A DNA stretch of 6,880 nt, from positions 1 through 6,880 of the forward strand of contig JBBAEA010000164.1 of the NCBI GenBank assembly GCA_041656175.1. Direction: 5' to 3'. This DNA is from JBBAEA01 sp041656175 (lineage in GTDB: Bacteria > Myxococcota_A > Bradymonadia > UBA4248). Position 1 is the stretch's first letter; each line of letters starts with the position of its first letter. The notes under the pieces are model-generated. The model did not search any database and was not told where the DNA came from. It saw only the letters and a list, made by a program, of their open reading frames with translations. Of the stretch, positions 1 to 6,100 are shown piece by piece. Both the position numbers and the translations under genes were made by a program.

Positions 1-33
1 CCTTCAATCGCGACACGGATGTCAGCGATTGGT

Positions 34-81
34 CGCGGCTGAGGCCGCGCGCGAAGCGGCCACAGCCTGGACGGCTGTGGC
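34..81. repeat. Two GC-rich hairpins in series at the left edge
   Basis: CGCGGC (34-39) pairs with GCCGCG (44-49) across a 4-nt loop. GCCACAGCC (59-67) pairs perfectly with GGCTGTGGC (73-81) across a 5-nt loop. The second stem is strong. A run of six T follows at 96-101, but it lies 14 nt beyond the stem, so this is not a textbook intrinsic terminator. The segment is much richer in GC than the AT-rich DNA that follows. It could be a dispersed palindromic repeat or the 3' end of an off-window transcription unit; the sequence does not decide between them. Confidence 0.55.
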
Positions 82-103
82 ACTAAAGAAAGCACTTTTT
101 TAA

Positions 104-270
104 GCACTCTTCGAATAAAATGTCATTTTATCTTCCACCTGCCTTATTTAATTAGCATTCTTAACTTCTGCTTCTCTACAAAATATCTCATTTTGTTTAA
201 AAATGTATCAAATTTGTAAAATTAAATTCGTTATTTCTAGCCGTGCAAAGGTCTCAGAATAAGTGCTTTG
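104..270. other. AT-rich non-coding spacer before the repeat array
   Basis: This stretch is strongly AT-rich and has no plausible gene. It directly precedes the CCGTCA array. By eye the only promoter-like pair is TTGTTT (193-198), an 18-nt gap, then TAAAAT (217-222) on the plus strand. Such matches arise easily by chance in DNA this AT-rich. Confidence 0.6.
193..222 (+). promoter_or_regulatory. Weak possible sigma-70 promoter upstream of the array
   Basis: TTGTTT (193-198) and TAAAAT (217-222, five of six consensus bases) are separated by 18 nt. If used, transcription would start near 230 and run through the CCGTCA array towards the hairpin at 914-958. The surrounding AT richness makes a chance match likely. 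Confidence 0.22.
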
Positions 271-818
271 CCGTCACGAATAACGAATAGTGCTTTGCCG
301 TCACGAACAGTGTTTTTGCCGTCACGAACAGTGTTTTTCCCGTCACGAATAACGAATAGTGTTCTTTCCGTCACCAATAGTGCTTTGCCGTCACCAATAG
401 TGCTTTTTGCCGTCACGAATAATGTTTTGCCGTCACCAATAGTGTTTTTTCCGTCACCAATAGTGTTTTGCCGTCACGAACAGTGTTTTTGCCGTCACGA
501 ATAGCGTTTTGCCGTCACGAATAACCAATAGTGCTTTGCCGTCACCAATAGTGCTTCTTCCGTCACGAATAACGAATAATGTTTTGCCGTCACCAATAGT
601 GCTTTGCCGTCACCAATAGTGCTTTGCCGTCACGAATAATGTTTTGCCGTCATTAATAGTGCTTTTTGCCGTCACGAATAACGAATAGCGTTTTGCCGTC
701 ACGAATAACGAATAGTGTGTTGCCGTCACGAACAGTGTTTTTCCCGTCACCAATAGTGTTTTTGCCGTCACGAATAACGAATAGTGTGTTGCCGTCACGA
801 ATAACGAATAGTGTGTTG
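271..818. repeat. Tandem array of 24 CCGTCA units, 20-28 bp each
   Basis: Twenty-four complete units abut without spacers, and a broken 25th begins at 819 (CCGTCTTAG). Each reads CCGTCA, then one or two heptads of the type C(G/C)AATA(A/G), then TG and a pyrimidine-rich tail (usually ending TTTG, TTTC or TTT). Sixteen units have one heptad and are 20-22 bp. Eight have two heptads and are 27-28 bp; these begin at 271, 340, 512, 560, 669, 696, 765 and 792. Common variants are CCAATAG, CGAACAG and CGAATAAT. The absence of unique spacers rules out CRISPR. Unit lengths are mostly not multiples of three and vary irregularly, so no reading frame is maintained. The function is unknown; a multi-site protein-binding locus or a transcribed repeat are possibilities. 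Confidence 0.95.
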
Positions 819-913
819 CCGTCTTAGCGTATAGATACGATAATGCGTGCTATTTTGGGGACGGAAAAACGAACACTTCGCAATTTCAGCGTGCTTTGCT
901 TAAAAGAACTCAA

Positions 914-958
914 AAAAATGCGGAACACGCGCCAATCTCGCGCTTAAACCGCATTTTT
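914..958 (+). terminator. Terminator-like hairpin AAAAATGCGG / CCGCATTTTT
   Basis: AAAAATGCGG (914-923) is perfectly complementary to CCGCATTTTT (949-958), giving a 10-bp stem. Inside it CGCG (928-931) can pair with CGCG (939-942). The 3' arm ends in five T, and the 5' arm is preceded by extra A residues, so it could work as an intrinsic terminator in either direction. There is no called gene upstream on the plus strand, so its client would be an uncalled transcript such as one crossing the CCGTCA array. Confidence 0.45.
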
Positions 959-1006
959 ATGATTCAAAACACGCTTTAGCTATGCTCTAATTAATGCAAA
1001 AACAGT

Positions 1007-1033
1007 AGGGGGCAGCTTTCAAAGCTGCCCCTT
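1007..1033 (-). terminator. Near-perfect palindrome, possible minus-strand terminator
   Basis: GGGGCAGCTTT (1009-1019) and AAAGCTGCCCC (1021-1031) are perfect inverted arms around one base. A realistic stem is the nine pairs 1009-1017 with 1023-1031 and a 5-nt loop. Read on the minus strand, it is followed within a few bases by five T (the A run at 998-1002), a terminator-like layout. No gene on the minus strand clearly needs it, so a dispersed palindrome is the alternative. Confidence 0.35.
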
Positions 1034-1153
1034 GATTAAAACAACGAAAGTCAGGCGAACGTTTAAGTAAAAGTCTATAAAATCAAGGCGGTACACACAA
1101 AAGCTAGCGGAGCGCATTTCAATTTCAAAGAACAATGAGGCTTTCTTAGCAAG

Positions 1154-1299
1154 TTTGATGCGGTTCCTATGAGGAATGAAAAATATACGCTTTTCATTGT
1201 AATTTTGAGCCTAGTTCTTAGAAAATATGAAGAAGAGAAGAAGAGAAGAAGAAAACAAAAATACGCTTTTCTTTGCCATTTTGATGCGGATTCTAGGAA
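1154..1299. repeat. Interspersed short direct repeats with small palindromes
   Basis: Element A, TTTGATGCGG followed by a small TTCCT..AGGAA-type palindrome, occurs at 1154-1176 and in degenerate form at 1281-1299. Element B, beginning ATACGCTTTTC and ending ATTTTGA, occurs at 1185-1209 and 1261-1285 with four mismatches in 25 positions. The order is A-B, then a purine microsatellite, then B-A. The second B copy supplies the inverted arm that matches the 62-bp tandem repeat downstream. Confidence 0.6.
1229..1252. repeat. Purine microsatellite (GAAGAAGA)x3
   Basis: Three exact copies of the octamer GAAGAAGA occupy 1229-1252 and run on into AAA, giving a 27-nt all-purine stretch. It lies between the two B repeats, outside any called gene. 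Such tracts are prone to slippage. Confidence 0.85.
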
Positions 1300-1389
1300 G
1301 CAAGGAGCGAAGCGAAGGAACGACCTCAGGGTCGTGACTGAGCTGAGCGACGCGGCTGACGACGAAGACGCGCAAAATGGCAAAGAAAA
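1267..1389. repeat. 17-bp inverted repeat matching the 62-bp array units
   Basis: TTTTCTTTGCCATTTTG at 1267-1283 is the exact reverse complement of CAAAATGGCAAAGAAAA at 1373-1389. The same 17-mer recurs in each later unit (1435-1451, 1498-1514, 1561-1577), so this single left arm could pair with any of four right arms in single-stranded DNA or RNA. Confidence 0.8.
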
Positions 1390-1579
1390 AGGGTCGTGAC
1401 TGAGCTGAGCGAGGCCGCTGACGACGAAGACGCGCAAAATGGCAAAGAAAAAGGGTCGTGACTGAGCTGAGCGAGGCCCGCTGACGACGAAGACGCGCAA
1501 AATGGCAAAGAAAAAGGGTCGTGACTGAGCTGAGCGAGGCTCGCTGACGACGAAGACGCGCAAAATGGCAAAGAAAAAA
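1329..1579. repeat. Four tandem copies of a 62-64 bp unit
   Basis: Copies begin with GGGTCGTGACTGAGCTGAGC at 1329, 1391, 1453 and 1516 and end in CAAAATGGCAAAGAAAA. Copy lengths are 62, 62, 63 and 64 bp. Differences are concentrated in the middle (GACGCGGCTG, GAGGCCGCTG, GAGGCCCGCTG, GAGGCTCGCTG) and in the final A run. Since 62 is not a multiple of three, long frames across the array on either strand change frame from copy to copy. This argues that they are not proteins. Confidence 0.95.
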
Positions 1580-1604
1580 GGGTTCTAAGGGCGATAGCCC
1601 TTAG
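1574..1604 (-). terminator. Intrinsic terminator candidate for the nucleoside phosphorylase gene
   Basis: On the minus strand CTAAGGGC, loop TATC and GCCCTTAG form a perfect 8-bp stem, followed by AACCC and then six T. It lies 43 nt past the TAA of the minus-strand gene ending at 1648. The 5-nt gap before the T run is slightly long for a classic terminator. A second GC hairpin (1611-1627) stands between it and the gene. Confidence 0.5.
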
Positions 1605-1610
1605 CGGGGC

Positions 1611-1627
1611 GTGGGGCGGAGCCCCAC
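1611..1627. repeat. GC-rich hairpin GTGGGGC / GCCCCAC
   Basis: GTGGGGC (1611-1617) pairs perfectly with GCCCCAC (1621-1627) across a 3-nt loop. Read on the minus strand the core is GGGGCTCCGCCCC. A close version, GGGGGCTCCGCCC, appears on the plus strand at 6452-6464, so this is probably a dispersed palindrome of this genome. It may also help end transcription of the minus-strand gene. Confidence 0.6.
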
Positions 1628-1647
1628 ACTATAGATCAAAGCTTCCT

Positions 1648-2577
1648 TTAGCTTCTGCTCTTCGCATCCTCGATGAAGGCTTCAATAATGAGTTGGGCTG
1701 GTAGCAGCTCGGACTTTTGCTTTGCTTCTTCGTCGTAGTCAATGATGAAGCTCTCAGTCTCAAAATCGAAACGACGCGCAATAACGGCACCAATCGACGT
1801 AGAGGCAATCCCCATTTCGTTGCAAACACGGTGAACGGTGTAATCCTCCATTTCGGCAAAGAGTATACCTCGCTCTACGAAGCTCCAGAGCTTATTTTGT
1901 GCGCGTTTTTCGCGCTCGTTATCGATATGCTTGGCAACACGCCCTTCGGCTGGGGTGTGTCGTCCTTGGCCTTCCCAAAAATAGTTTGTCGAAATGCCGG
2001 TGCCCAAGGCATAGGGAATATTGAGCTTTTTAGCGGCATCGACGATGCGCTCGTTTAAAACGGCGCAGGGATGCGCTACATCGAACTCATCATTATAAGA
2101 TGCTGTTGAAATACCCACGCTCGCGTATGGAACATCACCTAAGGTTCCACGTGTTCCAGAGCGTCCCACCGCACGAATTTGCACTGCCGACTCGTCGCGC
2201 CCCAAATAAGCATTAGCCCAGTGAACCAAAGCTCGCATCTCTTTAATAACGATCTCGGCTCCAGAGCCACCGATACCATGGCTCACAATCGCCATCGTCT
2301 CGCCGCTCTTTAGCCCCAAATCCACAACTTCGACGTTGTACTCGCGATCGCAAATCTCATGATCATCAACGATATTGAAGTAGCAAGCCACAGGATTTAA
2401 GCCAAAACTCGATTTCGCCAAACTCGCCAATTTGCGCGGACGCATGAGTGAACCAACGAGTAGCAAATAACGCACGTTTGCCAAGGCTTCAGCCTTTTCG
2501 CGTGCATTTGGCCACGCCGTAGGAAGTGGAATGTGAACAATGTAGTTTTCCCAAAAATCAGTACCGCGCTTTGTCAT
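1648..2577 (-). CDS. Nucleoside phosphorylase, uridine phosphorylase-like
   Basis: This 309-residue cytoplasmic enzyme of the NP-I (PNP/UDP) family would cleave a nucleoside with phosphate to give the free base and ribose-1-phosphate, in nucleoside salvage. Visible family landmarks are GSLMR at 42-46 (the E. coli Udp GDPDR region), DREY at 77-80, SHGIGGSG at 99-106, GRSG at 138-141, FWEGQGR at 200-206 and AEMED at 241-245. Q204 and R206 line up with the uracil-binding Gln and Arg of Udp, and E242-M243-E244 with its ribose-binding EME, favouring uridine over purine substrates. Two departures: the IGTTG motif reads VGRSG, and the protein is longer than E. coli Udp (about 253 residues), with an N-terminal extension. 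The ATG at 2577 has only a weak upstream AGG about ten bases away. It is a lone gene, divergent from the lipoprotein gene. Family assignment is strong; exact substrate is inferred. Confidence 0.9.
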   Translation of the reverse strand: MTKRGTDFWENYIVHIPLPTAWPNAREKAEALANVRYLLLVGSLMRPRKLASLAKSSFGLNPVACYFNIVDDHEICDREYNVEVVDLGLKSGETMAIVSHGIGGSGAEIVIKEMRALVHWANAYLGRDESAVQIRAVGRSGTRGTLGDVPYASVGISTASYNDEFDVAHPCAVLNERIVDAAKKLNIPYALGTGISTNYFWEGQGRHTPAEGRVAKHIDNEREKRAQNKLWSFVERGILFAEMEDYTVHRVCNEMGIASTSIGAVIARRFDFETESFIIDYDEEAKQKSELLPAQLIIEAFIEDAKSRS

Positions 2578-2594
2578 TTTCTAAACCTATGGAG

Positions 2595-2605
2595 AAAAAA
2601 AAAAA
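2595..2605. repeat. A11 homopolymer in the phosphorylase leader
   Basis: Eleven consecutive A on the plus strand, so T11 on the coding strand of the minus gene, end 17 nt before its ATG. The tract lies in the probable 5' leader. It is a likely slippage site, but no regulatory role is shown. Confidence 0.7.
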
Positions 2606-2645
2606 GCGTGTCAGTTTAGCAAACCGCACAACAAGGTGAATGCTT

Positions 2646-2673
2646 AACATAAAACTCTGCGATTCTCCAACAA
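2646..2673 (-). promoter_or_regulatory. Weak candidate promoter for the phosphorylase gene
   Basis: On the minus strand TTGTTG (2673-2668) and TATGTT (2651-2646) are separated by 16 nt. Each matches the sigma-70 consensus at four of six positions. The predicted start would leave a leader of about 60 nt containing the T11 tract. Other choices are possible in this AT-rich spacer. Confidence 0.25.
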
Positions 2674-2732
2674 AAGCTACACGATTTGTTATGCACTGTC
2701 ACAAAGTGCGGCAAGCACTCTGGGGGGAGAAC

Positions 2733-2800
2733 CTTAGAGCAAGCCCAAAGCTCTATGAAGGCCAAAAACTGGACGGGGCGTCGCGGGGTGTCCCCGCGGA
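2733..2800 (+). repeat. Diverged third member of the dispersed repeat family
   Basis: CTTAGAGCAAGCCCAAAG (2733-2750) closely matches CCTAGAGCAAGCGCAAAG at 6463-6480, the start of the right-hand repeat. A related GGCCAAAAACT stretch follows, then a strong hairpin, CGCGGGG (2782-2788) with CCCCGCG (2792-2798) around TGT. The hairpin occupies the place where the other two copies carry GGGGGA..TCCCCC. The sequence is too diverged between landmarks for a confident alignment by eye. Confidence 0.45.
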
Positions 2801-2845
2801 GGGGGTAGCGCAAGATCACCCAAAAAAGTCGATTAGTGACGCATT

Positions 2846-2884
2846 TTGTGCGGCGGTTAAGCGCTTAGCTTAAACGTCGCACAA
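2846..2884. repeat. 39-nt imperfect hairpin outside the left repeat arm
   Basis: TTGTGCG (2846-2852) pairs with CGCACAA (2878-2884). The stem continues with a G-T wobble, two pairs and one mismatch, then TTAAGC (2857-2862) pairs with GCTTAA (2868-2873) around a 5-nt loop. No T run follows on either strand, so a terminator is unlikely. It lies 17 bp outside the left arm of the inverted repeat. Confidence 0.6.
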
Positions 2885-2901
2885 CATAAAGCGGAACTTA
2901 G

Positions 2902-2996
2902 CGAATTTTGAGGGAAGCTTGCGCGTAGGGGGAAAGTCCCCCCTCTATAAAAAAATAAAAACTTAAAAACTGTCAAATATACGACTTTGCGCTTGC
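2902..2996 (-). repeat. Left arm of a ~90-bp inverted repeat around the lipoprotein gene
   Basis: Read as given, this matches the reverse complement of 6469-6557. Shared landmarks in order are CGAATTTTGAG (2902-2912), a GGGGGA..TCCCCC hairpin (2928-2942), AAAAACTTAAAAA (2957-2969), and CAAATATACGACTTTGC into GCTTGC (2974-2996). The last 40 bases are nearly identical between arms. A short GGGC..GCCC hairpin beyond it (3000-3011) resembles GGGGCTCCGCCC beyond the right arm, so weaker similarity continues to about 3015. The arm ends about 50 bp upstream of the lipoprotein promoter. Confidence 0.85.
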
Positions 2997-3046
2997 CTTG
3001 GGCATGAGCCCTCAAGCAAAAAAGCTGTTGGGCTAAATGCATTAGT

Positions 3047-3075
3047 TTGAATTTCTGAGCTTATATCATTATATT
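3047..3075 (+). promoter_or_regulatory. Sigma-70-like promoter of the lipoprotein gene
   Basis: TTGAAT (3047-3052, four of six consensus bases) and TATATT (3070-3075, five of six) are separated by 17 nt. The expected start near 3082 gives a leader of about 30 nt ending in a good ribosome binding site. Position, spacing and match are all favourable. Confidence 0.6.
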
Positions 3076-3102
3076 AATGCGTGGGCATAGAATTCTTGCC
3101 GT

Positions 3103-3108
3103 GAGGAG
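3103..3108 (+). promoter_or_regulatory. Shine-Dalgarno site GAGGAG
   Basis: GAGGAG lies 5 nt before the ATG at 3114 and 8 nt before the in-frame ATG at 3117. Spacing favours the second ATG, which would remove one Met. The two starts give proteins differing by a single residue. Confidence 0.75.
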
Positions 3109-3113
3109 AAAAG

Positions 3114-6100
3114 ATGATGAGAGCAAAATTTATATTACTATTTTTACTCGCAGGCTTATGGCTGTTTTTGGGCTGCGAGGAGGAAATTTCGGGGGGGAAC
3201 ATACAAGTCGAAAACTGCGGCAACGGAGAAATTAACGCTGGTGAAGGATGCGACGACGCAAACCGCGTGAGTGGCGATGGCTGCAGCGAAGTTTGTCAGA
3301 TTGAAGAGGGGTGGCTTTGTCCGGAGCTGGGAGTTGCGTGCTACAAACAGCCCGTAGTCAGCAAATGCGGCAACGCAGAGCTGGACGCGGGAGAGGACTG
3401 CGACGATGGAAACGCGAAAGCGGGAGACGGCTGTAATGAATTTTGCAAGATCGAAGATGGCTATGTTTGTGATAGCAGCGGATTTCACTGTGTGTTGAAA
3501 GATTCCTGCGGCGATGGGATTGTAGATACAGAGGCTGGCGAAGCATGCGACGACGCAAACCGCGTGAGTGGCGATGGCTGCAATGAATTTTGTCAAGTCG
3601 AAGAAGGCTACGTTTGCCCCGCATTCGGCGGGAGCTGCGTACCCGTGGGCTGTGGAAACGGGTTCGTAGACGACAACGAAGACTGTGACCACGGCGAGTA
3701 CAACACGGCGAGCTATGGGCAATCGGGCTGCGGCCCAGACTGCAAGTTTCCTGGCAAATGCGGGGACGCAATTTTACAGCCCGAGTTTGAAAAATGCGAC
3801 AACGGCGAAGAAAACAACAATGGCGGCTACAACGAATGCCGCAGAGACTGCTCGGGCTTAGCAACATTTTGCGGCGACGAAAAAGTGACACATGACGAAC
3901 AATGCGATGACGGAAACGCTGTTTCGGGCGATGGATGCGATGAAAATTGCAAGAAAGAAGCTGGCTATTTTTGCCCCATTAGTGGAGGCGCTTGTGTAAA
4001 ACTGCGCTGCGGAAACGGCAAGCTGGACGCAGATGAAGAGTGTGATGATGGCAACAATGACGGTGGGGATGGCTGCTCGCAGTTTTGTCGTGTTGAGTTT
4101 GGATACAAATGTGAAAAAGTGGGCGCGCTTTGCGAAAAGATCACATGCGGGGATGGGAAAGTTGAAGGCGGAGAGCAGTGTGATGACGCCAATGCGAAGT
4201 CGGGCGACGGTTGTTCAGAGACTTGCCGCATAGAAAGTGGCTGGGTCTGTCCAAATGCGGGTAAGGCATGCATCGCAAAACAATGCGGCGACGGTGTTGT
4301 TGCAGGTAAAGAGCAGTGCGATGATGCTAACAAAATTTCGGGCGATGGCTGTAGCGAAAGCTGCCAACTCGAAAGTGGCTGGCACTGCCCCGAGCAAGGA
4401 AAAGCTTGCGTTAAAGCGCCATGCGGCGATGGCATCCTTCAAGGCTTGGAGCAGTGTGATGACGGCAATAGTGCGTCGGGCGATGGCTGCAGTTCGACTT
4501 GCAAAATCGAGTACGGTTATAAGTGCGAAACCCCCGGCAGCCTTTGCGAAAAAATCGTTTGCGGCGACAAGAAGATCGAAGGCGTAGAGCAGTGCGACGA
4601 TGGCAACGCCGCGCCAGGCGATGGCTGCGATGCAAATTGCCAACTCGAGCATGGATGGTATTGTCCAGTGGTGGGTGAAGCTTGTAAAAAAGCAGTTTGC
4701 GGCAACGGCGTCGTTGAAGGATTAGAAGAATGTGACGACGGTAATGACCAAGCTGGCGACGGTTGCAGCCCATTGTGCGAGATAGAACCCATTTTTTCAT
4801 GCGATGACGGCGTGTGCAAACCCGTGTGTGGTGACGGCATTACGATGTGGATAGCTGGGGAGCAGTGCGATGATGGGAACTTGGTCTCTGGCGACGGCTG
4901 TAGCGCAGATTGTAAGATAGAAGCAGGTTTTGAGTGTACAAAATACGGAGGAGAAGCGCCAAAGAGCATCAAAATTCCGGCTATTTACCGCGATTTTCGC
5001 TCTTATGAACAGACAGGTCAGGGCGATGGATACTTCACGCAAGCGTTGGTCAATTCTTTAGCGCCGGGCTGCTTTGCAGTTGGCAGGGGACACCCCGATT
5101 TTGATAGGTACAGCGGGCATGTTAAAGGATTAGTAAAACCCGTACTCGGCGCCGATGGTAGACCAGTCTTGAACATGACGGGAGAAAGGATTTCGTGTGA
5201 AGACTCCTTTAATATGTGGTATCGCTCCGTACCAGGGGTGAACTTAATCTTTAAGGAACGGCTGGAATTAGAGCAAGATTTATCGCTCGATCCCCAAGGG
5301 CGTAGCTACGTCTTTGACTCAAACGAATTCTTCCCACTGGATGATAGGGGCTACGGGAACTACATTGAACCGCCACGTTCACACAACTATGGCTTTACCA
5401 CTGAATTGCAAGCGTACTTTCAATATAAGGGTGGTGAAGTCCTCGATTTCCGCGGCGATGACGATGTGTGGGTCTTTATCAACAACAGACTCGCCGTCGA
5501 TATTGGCGGCGTACACGGGCCTATCAACGACAGCGTAGCGCTGGCGCGTGATATCCACCCCACTACGGGCAAGCACTGGGATGCTCGCTTCAATATTTTT
5601 GAAGACGGTATCTACTCGATCGTCTTATTCCATGCCGAGCGACACTATTATGGCTCCATCTTTAAGCTGACACTTTCGGGTTTCTTAAACATGGGTACAA
5701 CGAGTTGTAGCGCGATTTGCGGAGACGGCATCATTGCGGGCGACGAAGAATGTGACACAGGCCTGTCCGAGCAAGAAGCCGTGAAACAGGGTTGTAGCCA
5801 ATGTCGCAAGAGCCCCGTTTGCGGTGATGGTATTGTCGAGTACCCTGAACACTGCGATCCACCTGGTGGCAACTGTAGGAGTAATTGTACTTACGCGAGT
5901 TGCGGAAACGCAGAACTAGACGCAGGCGAGGAATGTGATGGTAACGCTGGATTATCAGAGGGTGAGCGCTGCTTGAGTAACTGCAAAAAATCTCGCTGCG
6001 GGGATCGATTTGTGGACAAAGATGCAGGCGAGGAATGCGACGACGGCAATGAAAACGACCAAGATTTATGCACCAATGCATGCAAACAACCCTACTGCGG

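Larger units (their letters stand above)
819..1328. other. Gene-free region with hairpins and short interspersed repeats
   Basis: I see no convincing coding region here. It holds a terminator-like hairpin (914-958), a near-perfect palindrome (1007-1033), small palindromes at 1164-1176 and 1291-1299, a purine microsatellite (1229-1252) and two pairs of short direct repeats. A 34-codon frame at 843-947 has no ribosome binding site and runs into the first hairpin, so it is not called. Confidence 0.7.

Noticed and set aside
2..103. Tail of an upstream gene (33 sense codons to TAA at 101-103)
   Set aside because: The alanine-rich frame looks plausible, but a second frame is also open and the segment consists mostly of GC palindromes. 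Too little is visible to call it.
268..504. Open frame across the CCGTCA array (and a minus-strand one at 610-798)
   Set aside because: Both are repeats read by chance. Unit lengths of 20, 21, 22, 27 and 28 bp shift the frame, so the peptide has no consistent repeat, and no ribosome binding site was seen.
271..818. CRISPR array
   Set aside because: Repeats abut directly with no unique spacers, unit length alternates between 20-22 and 27-28 bp, and no cas genes are in the window.
843..947. 34-codon basic ORF starting ATGCGTGCT
   Set aside because: There is no Shine-Dalgarno site, it is short, and its end lies inside the 914-958 hairpin. Chance is the likelier explanation.
1075..1571. Minus-strand frames of 162 and 81 codons, and a plus-strand frame of 76 codons, over the 62-bp array
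   Set aside because: The unit period is not a multiple of three, so the same DNA is read in different frames copy by copy. The composition is low-complexity and there is no start signal.
2928..2942. GGGGGA/TCCCCC hairpin as an intrinsic terminator (also at 6518-6533)
   Set aside because: Neither copy is followed by a T run on either strand. The flanking tract is A-rich or mixed in the relevant direction.
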